Assembly: GCF_900105395.1 (NCBI RefSeq) | Contig: NZ_LT629775.1 | Coordinates: 9,327,501 to 9,391,500, forward strand | Direction of reading: 5' to 3' | Length of the DNA stretch: 64,000 nucleotides | From: Streptomyces sp. TLI_053 | GTDB taxonomy: Bacteria; Actinomycetota; Actinomycetes; Streptomycetales; Streptomycetaceae | Part shown: positions 8,518 through 16,200 of the stretch, in pieces | How positions within the stretch are numbered: the first letter of the stretch is position 1 | How the letters are laid out: every line of letters starts with the position of its first letter | Position numbers and translations under genes: made by a program | Notes under the pieces: generated by a model | Database searches by the model: none | What the model was told of the DNA's origin: nothing | What the model saw: the letters and a program-made list of their open reading frames with translations, nothing else

Positions 8518-8827
8518 CCTCGTCCCCCCGCGGTCGGGTCGCTCACAGAGGTTCGATCCGATCACGGCTCCGGGGCCGCGTCATCCTGTCGAACGTCAGG
8601 GGTGGTCGACTGCCGGCCAGGTATCGTTCAGCCGCTGTCGCGCCCCGGTCGGGGCGGTAGCCTGGCCGAAGGACGGGCAGCCGCCCCGCGCGACCGCATC
8701 GGCCCGCACCGCGGCCGGGATTCCCGTACGGGCCGCGTGCGGCGGAGGACCGGTCGCCGGACGCGCCGGTGAACGGACGGATCACCCGCACAGGTCTCTC
8801 ACACCGCGAGACGAGGGGACGCCACCC
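8518..8827. other. Divergent promoter region between A-PCP and carrier genes
   Basis: 310 bp between two divergent starts. It holds a short inverted repeat (CGCCCC/GGGGCG near 8641) and no gene that I can support. I could not single out convincing -35/-10 pairs. Confidence 0.5.
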
Positions 8828-9199
8828 ATGGACTCCGTGCCGAACACTCCGCCCGGCCAACTGCGCCGGATGGCCGCCGTGTGGGAACAGGTGCTGAAGA
8901 AGGGCGGGATCGGGCCCGAGGACTCGTTCTTCACGCTGGGCGGGCAGTCCGTGACGGCCGGTGCCCTGGTGCGCGCGGCAGGGGAGCGGTTCGGGGTGCG
9001 GATCCCGGTCCGGACACTGTTCGAGCACTCCCGGCTGGGCGAGTTCACCGACCACGTCGTGGGCCTGGCACTGCCCACGGCGCCGTCCCCGGACGCCGTC
9101 CCCCCGGACGCCCTCCCCCGGACGCCGTCCCCACGGACGCCCTCTCAACGGACAGTGTCCCCCCGGACACCGTCTCCACGGACGTTCCGCTGGAGATGA
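8828..9199 (+). CDS. Carrier protein, probably the 5' part of a frame-split carrier-condensation gene
   Basis: A 123-residue reading frame whose first 80 residues are a peptidyl carrier domain with LGGQS (Ser41 carries phosphopantetheine). Beyond residue about 95 it enters a 15-bp periodic repeat. Up to 9114 the frame reads PDAVP/PDALP units; after a run of five C (9115-9119) it reads Arg/Pro/Thr-rich sequence with poor third-position GC until TGA 9197-9199. The other frame continues the PDAVP/TDALS periodicity straight into the condensation domain. So the original gene was most likely one carrier-linker-condensation protein of about 556 residues, split by loss of one C or by a sequencing error. 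Confidence 0.8.
   Translation: MDSVPNTPPGQLRRMAAVWEQVLKKGGIGPEDSFFTLGGQSVTAGALVRAAGERFGVRIPVRTLFEHSRLGEFTDHVVGLALPTAPSPDAVPPDALPRTPSPRTPSQRTVSPRTPSPRTFRWR
9086..9189. repeat. 15-bp periodic linker repeat (PDAVP type) spanning the frame break
   Basis: About seven 15-bp units encode five-residue repeats of the type PDAVP, PDALP, TDALS, TDSVP, PDTVS. The repeats are in frame with the carrier before 9115 and in frame with the condensation domain after 9119, placing the frame change inside the C5 run. Confidence 0.85.
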
Positions 9200-10497
9200 C
9201 CGCGTTCCAACGACGGATCTGGCTGGCCGAACAGATCGATCCCGGCGTCCGCAACCACGTGCCGCTCGCCTGGTCGGTGGCGGGCCGACTGGACCCCGAC
9301 CGGCTGCGCGCCGCGCTCGGACGGCTGGTGGCCGAGCACGAGATCCTGCGCACCCGGTTCGTCGAGGAGGACGGCGGGTGGTCCGTGCGGCTGTGCGAAC
9401 CCTGGCAACCGCCGCTGGAACTGCTCGACCTCGGCGAAGCCCCGGACGACACCGCCGACCACGGCTCCGACGACACCTGCGACATCCCCGACGGCGTGAC
9501 GGAATGGCTGGAAGCCGCCCTGCGCCGGCCGTTCGACCTGGAGTCCGGACAACTGCTGCGCGCCGCCCTGGGCGAGTCCGGCGACGGCCGGCAGGTACTG
9601 CTGCTCTGCGTGCACCACATGGTGATCGACGGGGAGTCGATACCCGTCCTGCTCGCCGAACTCGACCGCTGCTGCGCGACCCCGGACCGGCCGCGACCGG
9701 TCGTCCAGTACCGCGAATTCGCCGCCCACCAACGGGAACAACGGGACAGTGCCGCCTGGCACACCGACCTGGCGTACTGGGAGTCCGCGCTGAAGGGCGC
9801 GTCCGCGGACACGCCACTGCCCGCGCCGGACCGGCCCGAGCCGAACGGATCGTTCCGGCTGCCCCTGCCCGCGGGGCTGCTGGGCACGCTGCGCGCGGTG
9901 CAGTCCGCGCACGGCGTCAGCTGGTTCATGGTGGCCGCCACCGCGCTGGCGGTGTCCCTGCACCGGTGGACCGGCCTCGACGACGTCACCTTCGGATCCC
10001 CGACGGCGAACCGCGACCACCACCGGTTCGCCGGACTGTTCGGCCCGAGCCTGAACACCGCGGTGCTGCGCTCCGGCGTGACGGCGGACAGCACCGTGCT
10101 GGACGTGCTGCTGCGGATGCGCGGCGAGGCGCTGGGCGCGCTGGAGCACCAGGCCGTCGAGTTCGACGACGTGCTCCATCACCTGAAGCCCGCCCGCCGG
10201 TTCGGGCACACCCCGTATGTGAACGTCACGCTGAACATGAACCTGCTGGACGACCATGTCGCGGTCGTGGACGGGGCGCGGCTGACACCGCTACTGATCG
10301 ACGAACTGCGCAGCGACTACGCCAAGTTCGGCCTGACGGTGACCATGGTGCAACTGGCGGGCCGGTTGATCGGCCTGGCGTCCCACCGCGGGGACCAACT
10401 CGGCGCCGACGCCGTCCGGGACGTGACCGACCGGTTCGCGGATCTGCTGGCCCGGCTCCCCGAGGCCCTGGACGAACCGGTCCTGCCGCGGCACTGA
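9196..10497 (+). CDS. NRPS condensation domain protein
   Basis: A 433-residue condensation domain with an intact active site HHxxxDG ('VHHMVIDGES', His140-His141). C1-like 'MTAFQRRIWLAEQ', C2/C3-like 'EILRTRF', C4-like 'VQYREFAAHQ' and C5-like 'GLFGPSLNTAVLR' follow in order. It joins a carrier-bound donor to an acceptor. The ATG at 9196 overlaps the carrier frame's TGA (ATGA), but GGAG abuts the ATG with no spacer, so independent initiation looks poor. That supports fusion to the carrier at 8828 in the original gene. It is convergent with the aldo/keto reductase. Confidence 0.88.
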   Translation: MTAFQRRIWLAEQIDPGVRNHVPLAWSVAGRLDPDRLRAALGRLVAEHEILRTRFVEEDGGWSVRLCEPWQPPLELLDLGEAPDDTADHGSDDTCDIPDGVTEWLEAALRRPFDLESGQLLRAALGESGDGRQVLLLCVHHMVIDGESIPVLLAELDRCCATPDRPRPVVQYREFAAHQREQRDSAAWHTDLAYWESALKGASADTPLPAPDRPEPNGSFRLPLPAGLLGTLRAVQSAHGVSWFMVAATALAVSLHRWTGLDDVTFGSPTANRDHHRFAGLFGPSLNTAVLRSGVTADSTVLDVLLRMRGEALGALEHQAVEFDDVLHHLKPARRFGHTPYVNVTLNMNLLDDHVAVVDGARLTPLLIDELRSDYAKFGLTVTMVQLAGRLIGLASHRGDQLGADAVRDVTDRFADLLARLPEALDEPVLPRH

Positions 10498-10560
10498 GCC
10501 GACGTGGCGACGGGGGCGGACGGCATCAGCTGCGCCACCCGTCCCCGCCGCGACGACCGC

Positions 10561-11556
10561 TCAGTGCTGGCCGGGCAGTTCCGTGATGGGGTGCCCGGAG
10601 ACCTCGTGCGGCTGGTACGGCTCCTCCAGGAAGTCGATCTCGTCGGCGTCGAGTTCCACGTCCAGCGAGTCGATGGCGTCCTGGAGATGGCTCATCCTCG
10701 TGGCGCCGACGATGGGGGAGGTGACCGCCGGCTTGGCGAGCAGCCACGCCAGTGCGAGCTGCGCCATCGGAATTCCACGTTTCGCGGCCAATTGGCCGAG
10801 CCGGTCGACGATCTCGCGATCGTTGTCCCGGTAGAGGATTTTTCCGAATTCGTCGGTCTCGCTCCGGACACTGACACTGTCCCATTTCCGGGCGAGCCGG
10901 CCCCTGGCCAGCGGACTCCAGGGAATGACGCCGACACCCTGGTCCTCGCAGAGCGGCAGCATTTCCCGCTCCTCCTCGCGGTAGATCAGGTTGTAGTGGT
11001 TCTGCATGGTACTGAAACGCGTCCAGCCGTTTCGCTCGGCGGTGTACTGGGCTTTGGCGAACTGCCAGGCCCACATCGAGGACGCGCCGATGTGCAGCGC
11101 CTTTCCCGCCTTCACCACGTCGTGCAGGGCCTCCATCGTGACCTCGATCGGCGTCACCGGGTCCCAACGGTGGATCTGGTAGAGGTCGACGTGGTCGGTG
11201 CCGAGCCTGCGCAGACTGTTGTCGATCTCGGTCATGATCGCCTTGCGGGACAGCCCCACCCCGTTCGGCCCGGGCCGGGTCCGGCCGTTGACCTTGCTCG
11301 TCAGCACGATCTCGTCACGACGGCCGTACTCGCGCAGAATCTGACCGACGATCCGCTCGCTGCTCCCGGCGGAGTAGACGTTCGCGGTGTCCACGAAGTT
11401 CACCCCGGATTCCAGGGCGTGCAGCATCATGGGCCGGGCGTGTTCGAGGTCCAGGGTCCAGCCGTGGACGCCTTTGCCGGGTGTTCCGAAACTCAGGGCC
11501 CCCAGGCAGATCCGCGACACGTCCATACCGGTAGAGCCCAGCTTGACGTACTTCAA
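10561..11556 (-). CDS. Aldo/keto reductase
   Basis: A 331-residue NAD(P)H-dependent aldo/keto reductase of the (beta/alpha)8 fold. The tetrad is visible: Asp in 'FVDTANVY', Tyr of the same motif, Lys in 'LTSKVNG', His in 'YQIHRWD'. A C-terminal nucleotide-binding stretch 'SPIVGATRMSHL' follows. The start is TTG 11556-11554, well supported by a perfect AGGAGG 6 nt upstream and the conserved 'MKYVKLGSTGMDV' start; no ATG or GTG is placed as well. It reduces a carbonyl of an unknown substrate, and proximity suggests tailoring of the NRPS/PKS product. It may instead be an unrelated housekeeping reductase. Confidence 0.93.
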   Translation of the reverse strand: MKYVKLGSTGMDVSRICLGALSFGTPGKGVHGWTLDLEHARPMMLHALESGVNFVDTANVYSAGSSERIVGQILREYGRRDEIVLTSKVNGRTRPGPNGVGLSRKAIMTEIDNSLRRLGTDHVDLYQIHRWDPVTPIEVTMEALHDVVKAGKALHIGASSMWAWQFAKAQYTAERNGWTRFSTMQNHYNLIYREEEREMLPLCEDQGVGVIPWSPLARGRLARKWDSVSVRSETDEFGKILYRDNDREIVDRLGQLAAKRGIPMAQLALAWLLAKPAVTSPIVGATRMSHLQDAIDSLDVELDADEIDFLEEPYQPHEVSGHPITELPGQH

Positions 11557-11811
11557 GATGTTCCTCCTACGACGGGATCAGTGGCGGAACGAACAACACT
11601 TCATGGTGGCAAGGCCGAAGACTTCCCCGCAAGAGTCCGGCCGACGATGGCCGACAATCCCACCGCATTTCCCGCGGAGCCGTCCGGAACCGCGAAACCG
11701 CTCCGCCCCGTTTCCCTCCGTTCCCTCCCATCCCTTCACAATGAATTCGGGATATCGCCATGGGAAGGCGCCGCTGCCGCGCGCGCCTCCGTGCGCGTTC
11801 GAGTGCCGGCG

Positions 11812-12435
11812 TCAGGCGCCGAGCACGGCCAGGGACAGGCGCCCGGCACGCTCCAGATCGGCATCGTCGCCGAAGAGCTGGTAGCGGGTGCTGGCGGCGC
11901 GCAGGTAGGCGTCGATCCGGAAGGCGTCGTCGGCCGGGAAGCGACTGCCGGCGGCGGACAGTTCGGACTCCAGCAGGTGCAGCCACTCGCGGACGAGGTC
12001 GCGGACGGCGTCGGCGACCGGGCCTTCGCGGCGGCCGTACTCGACCGAGGTCGTGGTGATGAAACACCCGCCGGGGAAGACGCCGTCGCGCTGGTAGGCG
12101 ACCCAGTTGTCGAGCAGGGCGCGGAGCCGGGGCCGCCCCGGGGCGGCGGGCCACGACGGCTCGACGACGTGCCGCCGGTACAGTACGCGGGCCTCGGTGA
12201 CGGCGGCGAGCTGGATGGCCTCCCGGTTGGCGAAGACCGTGAGGATGCCGCTCTTGCTGTGCCCGGTGCGGGCGGCGAGCGTGCCGACGGTGAGGGCGTC
12301 CAGCCCGTACACGGTCGCGGACAGGGCTGCCTGCAGCGCGACTTCGTGCCGGGTCCGGTCGCCTCGGGCGCGGCGGCCGTCGGGGCGGCGGCCGTCGGCG
12401 CGCGGCGCGGGGGAGTCGGGGGTGTCCGGTGTCAT
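11812..12435 (-). CDS. TetR-family repressor
   Basis: A 207-residue TetR/AcrR regulator. Residues about 28-75 form the HTH ('DALTVGTLAARTGHSKSGIL' then 'VFANREAIQLAAV'), followed by an all-helical ligand-binding domain containing 'GGCFITTTSVEYG', typical of the TetR_C_6-like group. It is divergent from the dienelactone-hydrolase gene with only 83 bp between starts. Two near-palindromes lie in that gap, so it very likely represses both itself and the hydrolase gene. No strong ribosome site precedes ATG 12435. The 255 bp downstream, up to the aldo/keto reductase start, hold no supportable gene. Confidence 0.9.
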   Translation of the reverse strand: MTPDTPDSPAPRADGRRPDGRRARGDRTRHEVALQAALSATVYGLDALTVGTLAARTGHSKSGILTVFANREAIQLAAVTEARVLYRRHVVEPSWPAAPGRPRLRALLDNWVAYQRDGVFPGGCFITTTSVEYGRREGPVADAVRDLVREWLHLLESELSAAGSRFPADDAFRIDAYLRAASTRYQLFGDDADLERAGRLSLAVLGA

Positions 12436-12448
12436 CCGCCGATGGTAT

Positions 12449-12500
12449 GCGACTGATCGGTCGTGTAGTGTGCCCGCAATGAGTACGACCGGTCGGTCGC
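12449..12500. promoter_or_regulatory. Paired palindromic TetR-type operators
   Basis: Two 12-bp near-palindromes, GACTGATCGGTC (12451-12462) and GACCGGTCGGTC (12487-12498), lie 36 bp apart centre to centre. The 16-bp arms around them (12449-12464 and 12485-12500) are mutual inverted repeats matching at 14 of 16 positions. They sit between the divergent TetR and hydrolase genes and fit TetR operator style. Confidence 0.7.
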
Positions 12501-12518
12501 ACAGTGGGGGTGCGGATC

Positions 12519-13343
12519 ATGGTTGTCGACGGTGGTGCCGGGCTGGACGGCTTCGCGGAACGCGTGCTCACGCTGTCCGGGTGCGAGAAGACCGTTTATG
12601 TGGCGGGGGACGGTCCTGCGGTGGTCGTGATGCCGGAAATGCCGGGCATCAGCCCCGACGTGCTGCGCTTCGCCGGGTGGGTGCGCGATGCGGGATTCAC
12701 CGTCTACCTGCCCTCGCTCTTCGGCGTCGACGGGGCGCACCTCACCGTCGAGCTGGCCGAGCCGATCGTCCAACGTGCTTGTGTCAGCGCGGAGTTCAGG
12801 GCGTTCGCGGGCGGCGGAACGAGCCCGGTGGCGGTGTGGCTGCGCGCGCTGGCCAGGACCGCGCACGACGAGTGCGGCGGACCGGGCGTCGGCGCGGTCG
12901 GGATGTGCTTCACCGGCAACTTCGCGCTGAGCATGACGCTGGAACCGGCCGTCGTAGCCCCGGTCCTCGGTCAGCCGTCGTTGCCGCTGGACGACCCGGC
13001 CGCCCTGGAACTGTCGCCCGAGGACGCGGCCGCGATCCGCGAGCGGTTCGAGCGCGACGGACTCACCGCCCTCGGTCTGCGCTTCGACACCGACAAGTGG
13101 TGCACCGGCCGGCGCTTCGCCGCCTACACCCAGCTGCTCGGCGACCGCTTCGACGGCCGCGTTCTCCCCGGCGAGTCCGCGAACCCCGAGCCACCGCCCT
13201 TCTTCCGCGACGTGGTCCGAACGCCTCACAGCGTGCTCACCGCACACCTCGTCGACGAGGAGGGCCACCCCACCGTTCGGGCCCGCGACGAAGTCCTCGC
13301 CTTCCTGCGCACCCGTCTGCTGCCCGACCGCACCACCGCCTGA
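12519..13343 (+). CDS. Dienelactone hydrolase family protein
   Basis: A 274-residue alpha/beta hydrolase of the DLH family, whose members hydrolyse lactones and esters with a Cys nucleophile. 'VVVMPEMPGI' is the oxyanion region, 'GMCFTGNFAL' carries the nucleophilic Cys, and 'DEEGHPT' near the C-terminus carries the catalytic His. ATG 12519 is preferred (GGGGG 8 nt upstream); GTG 12504 is an in-frame alternative that lies nearer the operator. It is controlled with the divergent TetR gene. The physiological substrate cannot be read from sequence. Confidence 0.88.
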   Translation: MVVDGGAGLDGFAERVLTLSGCEKTVYVAGDGPAVVVMPEMPGISPDVLRFAGWVRDAGFTVYLPSLFGVDGAHLTVELAEPIVQRACVSAEFRAFAGGGTSPVAVWLRALARTAHDECGGPGVGAVGMCFTGNFALSMTLEPAVVAPVLGQPSLPLDDPAALELSPEDAAAIRERFERDGLTALGLRFDTDKWCTGRRFAAYTQLLGDRFDGRVLPGESANPEPPPFFRDVVRTPHSVLTAHLVDEEGHPTVRARDEVLAFLRTRLLPDRTTA

Positions 13344-13369
13344 CGGGCCGCGCCGCGGCTCGACCACGA

Positions 13370-13567
13370 CGGCCCGTCGGCCTGCGAGCCACCTTCGACC
13401 AGGCCGGCATGCTCCCCGAGCAGCTGTGGTCCGACCGGGTCCTCGACGAGGCCCGACACACCGCCGACCCCGTCCACCTCGTCCGCGTCTTCGGTATCCA
13501 TACCCACACCGCGGTCAGGTGCGTCCACGCCGCCCACCGTGAAAAGGCACCCCCGAAGATCCGCTGA
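13370..13567 (+). pseudogene. C-terminal fragment of a recombinase/integrase-like gene
   Basis: An open frame ending at TGA 13565-13567 encodes 'WSDRVLDEARHTADPVHLV' and 'TAVRCVHAAH'. I recall this pattern as the C-terminal tail of streptomycete tyrosine-recombinase-like proteins. No start or catalytic domain precedes it: the frame runs into the hydrolase gene. It is read as a decayed mobile-element remnant. The family assignment is from memory. Confidence 0.4.
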
Positions 13568-13671
13568 GCAGACGAACCACCCACGCAGCAGAGGGCCGGC
13601 CGACGACCGCTCGATCGGGGCGGTGTCCAGGAACCGCCAACAATGCCGAGGACATGTACGGCGGCAACCTG

Positions 13672-15042
13672 TCATGCCTGGTTGATCTGCTTCCGCCTGA
13701 GGTAGTACCAGAGTTCGGAGGTCCGGTGGTCGTGCTCCGAGAACACGTCGAGCGGTCCGACCCGCTCGTACGCCTCCTCGGTCCGCGGGTGGTCGCGGCA
13801 GGCCAGCGCCCAGGCCGCCTCCAGGAGCACATCCTTGTCCTCCTCGTCGAGGAGCGCCAGGAAGGCGTCCAGGACGGGGGCACTCCGGTCGGCGTAGCCG
13901 GAGAGGGACTCTGCGGCGCAGCGCCGCACCCGGAGAGTCTCGTCGCGAACCAGTACGAGCAGGGCGTCCCGGACCGCCGGATCGAGTTGCTTGTCAGGAG
14001 TGAACTGCTGGCCGAACGCCAGGGCGACGGAGGCCCGGACCTCGGGCTCGGGATCGTGGACGAGGCCGAGCAGCGCCGATGCGGCCGCGTCGCTGCGGGC
14101 GGCCCGCTCCCGGCTCGCGCAGAACACGGCCTCGGTGCGTACGCTCGGATCGGGGTGGCCGATGTACCGCAGGCCGATGGCCTCCTGATCCGAATGCTTG
14201 TGGCCGGTGTAGATGTCCAGGACGGCGGCGAGGACCTGCCCGTCGGGCTCCTCCTGCGCCCAGGACGCCAGGAAGTCGGCATCCTGAGCGACGTCCGGTG
14301 CGCGGTCCACCGTCGCCAAAAAGCTCCGGAACCGGATGACATGCGCGAGGAAGCGGCGGTATACGGGATCGGGGTGCTGCCGCAGCAAGGCGAGCTCGGA
14401 CCAAATGCGTGGGCCGCGACGCCGGCCCAGGTAGTAGGCAGCTGCGAACCAGTTGCTGTCCCCGTCCTGCGCGTGCGGGACAGCGCGTGCCATCACTTCA
14501 CCGAGAGGCGGGAACAGACCGAACGCCCACTCGAGGTGGGTGAGGATGGCCCCGTGGCCGTCCCGCACGGTGCGCCCGCCGAGGGAGAACTCGTCGATCC
14601 TGTCACCGTCAGGATCGTCGACCTGACGCTTGACCGCCGGTTCCACGGCTCCGGTGCGCCTGCGCAGTTCTTCGAGCGCCCCCGTCTCGTGCCAGTGCCG
14701 GGCCAGGTCCAGCAGTTCCCGCCGGGAAGCCTCGGGCAGGCGAAGCCGAGGTTCGTTTCCGAGCACTGCGGAGACCAGCGTGGGGGAGCCGGTGTCGACC
14801 GCCCGCAGCAAGGGGGTGCTGCCGTCCGGCAGCTCGCGGTCCTGGTCTGCACCCCCGTCGACCAGAACCTTGGCGGTGAGGTGATCGAACCTGGCCACAG
14901 CGGCGCAGAGCAAAGGCAGTCCGTCAGGGCCCAAGGTGTCCGGCGCTGCCCCCTGTTCCAGGCAGGTCCGCACCGCATCGGTGTCCCCGGCGGTCACGGC
15001 ACTGACCAGCCGGCCAGCCAGGTCCAACGACGAATCCGTCAA
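13672..15042 (-). CDS. Ankyrin/HEAT-repeat protein
   Basis: A 456-residue soluble repeat protein. Residues about 1-105 contain ankyrin-type repeats ('DTDAVRTCLEQGAAPD', 'HLTAKVLVDGGADQD', 'DGSTPLLRAVDTGSP'). Residues about 250-430 contain HEAT-like helical pairs ('DPEPEVRASVALAFGQ', 'DETLRVRRCAAESLSGYAD'). Both repeat types mediate protein-protein contacts; no catalytic motif is visible. The start is taken as TTG 15042 behind GGGGGAG; upstream in-frame sequence has no clear ribosome site and poor codon use. Its partner is unknown. Confidence 0.8.
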   Translation of the reverse strand: MTDSSLDLAGRLVSAVTAGDTDAVRTCLEQGAAPDTLGPDGLPLLCAAVARFDHLTAKVLVDGGADQDRELPDGSTPLLRAVDTGSPTLVSAVLGNEPRLRLPEASRRELLDLARHWHETGALEELRRRTGAVEPAVKRQVDDPDGDRIDEFSLGGRTVRDGHGAILTHLEWAFGLFPPLGEVMARAVPHAQDGDSNWFAAAYYLGRRRGPRIWSELALLRQHPDPVYRRFLAHVIRFRSFLATVDRAPDVAQDADFLASWAQEEPDGQVLAAVLDIYTGHKHSDQEAIGLRYIGHPDPSVRTEAVFCASRERAARSDAAASALLGLVHDPEPEVRASVALAFGQQFTPDKQLDPAVRDALLVLVRDETLRVRRCAAESLSGYADRSAPVLDAFLALLDEEDKDVLLEAAWALACRDHPRTEEAYERVGPLDVFSEHDHRTSELWYYLRRKQINQA

Positions 15043-15197
15043 CGGCTCCCCCTGGTGGTGTGTTCGAAGTGAGCAACTTACCCGACGCAACGAGTAGGCA
15101 CCGAGGCATATTCGCCGGCGACGTGGCGCTCGGCCGACCGGGAGGGAAGGACGGACCTCGTGGAACCCGTTCGCCGGTCCCCACCTGTGCGGCCCCA

Positions 15198-15296
15198 GCG
15201 TGCGAGTCTCGGCTGACGGCCAGCCAAGAATCTGCGAACCTGCGCGCCTCCGTCCGCGACCTGCTCGCCGACCTCGGCATCCGGGCCGCCGCGTGA
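15198..15296 (+). pseudogene. 3' remnant of a gene upstream of the acetyltransferase
   Basis: The frame ending at TGA 15294-15296 reads 'LRASVRDLLADLGIRAAA', with the helical, charged look of a real C-terminus. It overlaps the acetyltransferase GTG in a GTGA arrangement typical of operon partners. Upstream sequence has no domain, so this is probably the tail of a deleted gene, possibly an arsenate reductase given the ArsN-like neighbour. That identity is inference. Confidence 0.35.
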
Positions 15297-15802
15297 CCGC
15301 CGATGGTCGGCCGGTGCGGGTGACGGAGATGCGGCCCGAACACACCGAGCAGGTCCTGGAGATCTATCGGTTCGGCATCGACGGCGGTGACGCGACCTTC
15401 GAGGAGGTTGCTCCGAGCTGGGAGGCCTTCGACGCCGCCCGCCTCGCCGAGCACCGCCGGGTCGCCGTCGACCCGGCGGGCCGGGTGCTCGGCTGGGCCG
15501 CCGTCAGCCCGGTCTCCGACCGGCGCGTGTACGCCGGAGTCGTCGAGCACTCCGTCTATGTCCGTCCCGACGCCCACGGCCGGTGCGTCGGGACTCTCCT
15601 GCTGGACGCGCTGATCGCCTCCACCGAACAGGCGGGGATCTGGACGATCCAGTCCGGGATCTTCCCCGAGAACACCGCCAGCCTCGCTCTCCACCGACGG
15701 GCCGGTTTCAGGGTGGTCGGAACCCGCGAGCGCATCGGCCGGCACCGGGCGCGCTGGCGCGATGTCGTTCTCCTCAAACGCCGAAGCCCCACTGTGGATT
15801 GA
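15293..15802 (+). CDS. GNAT acetyltransferase, ArsN1/phosphinothricin acetyltransferase-like
   Basis: A 169-residue GCN5-type N-acetyltransferase. It opens 'VRVTEMRPEHTEQVLEIY', has 'YAGVVEHSVYVRPDAHG' leading into the acetyl-CoA loop ('RCVGTLLLDAL'; the usual R-G-x-G-x-G/A is RCVGTL), and ends with 'NTASLALHRRAGFRVVG'. This pattern belongs to the PAT/Bar and arsinothricin-resistance ArsN1 group, which acetylates amino acid-like toxins. GTG 15293 overlaps the preceding frame's stop. The Gly-to-Cys change in the acetyl-CoA loop could lower activity. The specific substrate is unproven. Confidence 0.85.
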   Translation: MTADGRPVRVTEMRPEHTEQVLEIYRFGIDGGDATFEEVAPSWEAFDAARLAEHRRVAVDPAGRVLGWAAVSPVSDRRVYAGVVEHSVYVRPDAHGRCVGTLLLDALIASTEQAGIWTIQSGIFPENTASLALHRRAGFRVVGTRERIGRHRARWRDVVLLKRRSPTVD

Positions 15803-16200
15803 CCCGGCGGCCCTGCTGCGCTCCGCCTCGTGGGTGCGCAGCTGCTTCTCCGGGGCTGATCCCCGCCCGGCGCTTCCCCCCCGGAACGCCCGCCGCCACG
15901 GCCGAACACTCCGGATGGTCCCGGTTTCGGCCGGCGGCCGAACCATCATCACCGACGCCCCCGGTCCGCGCGGAGAACTTCTTGGATTCACGGCTCCGCG
16001 GCTGCCCGGAACGGCGCCTCCAGGGCCCCACGAGGAGCCGCTGCGGCCCCGCCGCGGCAGCCTGAATCCGTTCCGCCCGACCGCTCCCGACGGCCCGCCA
16101 GAAGCCCGTTCAAGGCTTCGCCGCACCGGCCCTGACCTGGTGTTCTCCTGGAAATCTCCTAGGCTGGGGGAGCACTGCAGGACACTTCGGAGGGGGCATC
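15803..16200. other. Intergenic region, no gene seen
   Basis: About 400 bp of GC-rich sequence. Frames on both strands lack recognisable domains. The only clear feature is GGAGGGGG just before the ATG at 16201. Confidence 0.6.

Noticed and set aside
10498..10560. Strong terminator between the condensation and aldo/keto reductase genes
   Set aside because: Only imperfect, competing stems (GTGGCG/CGCCAC and GGACGG/CCGTCC) were found; not convincing enough to annotate.
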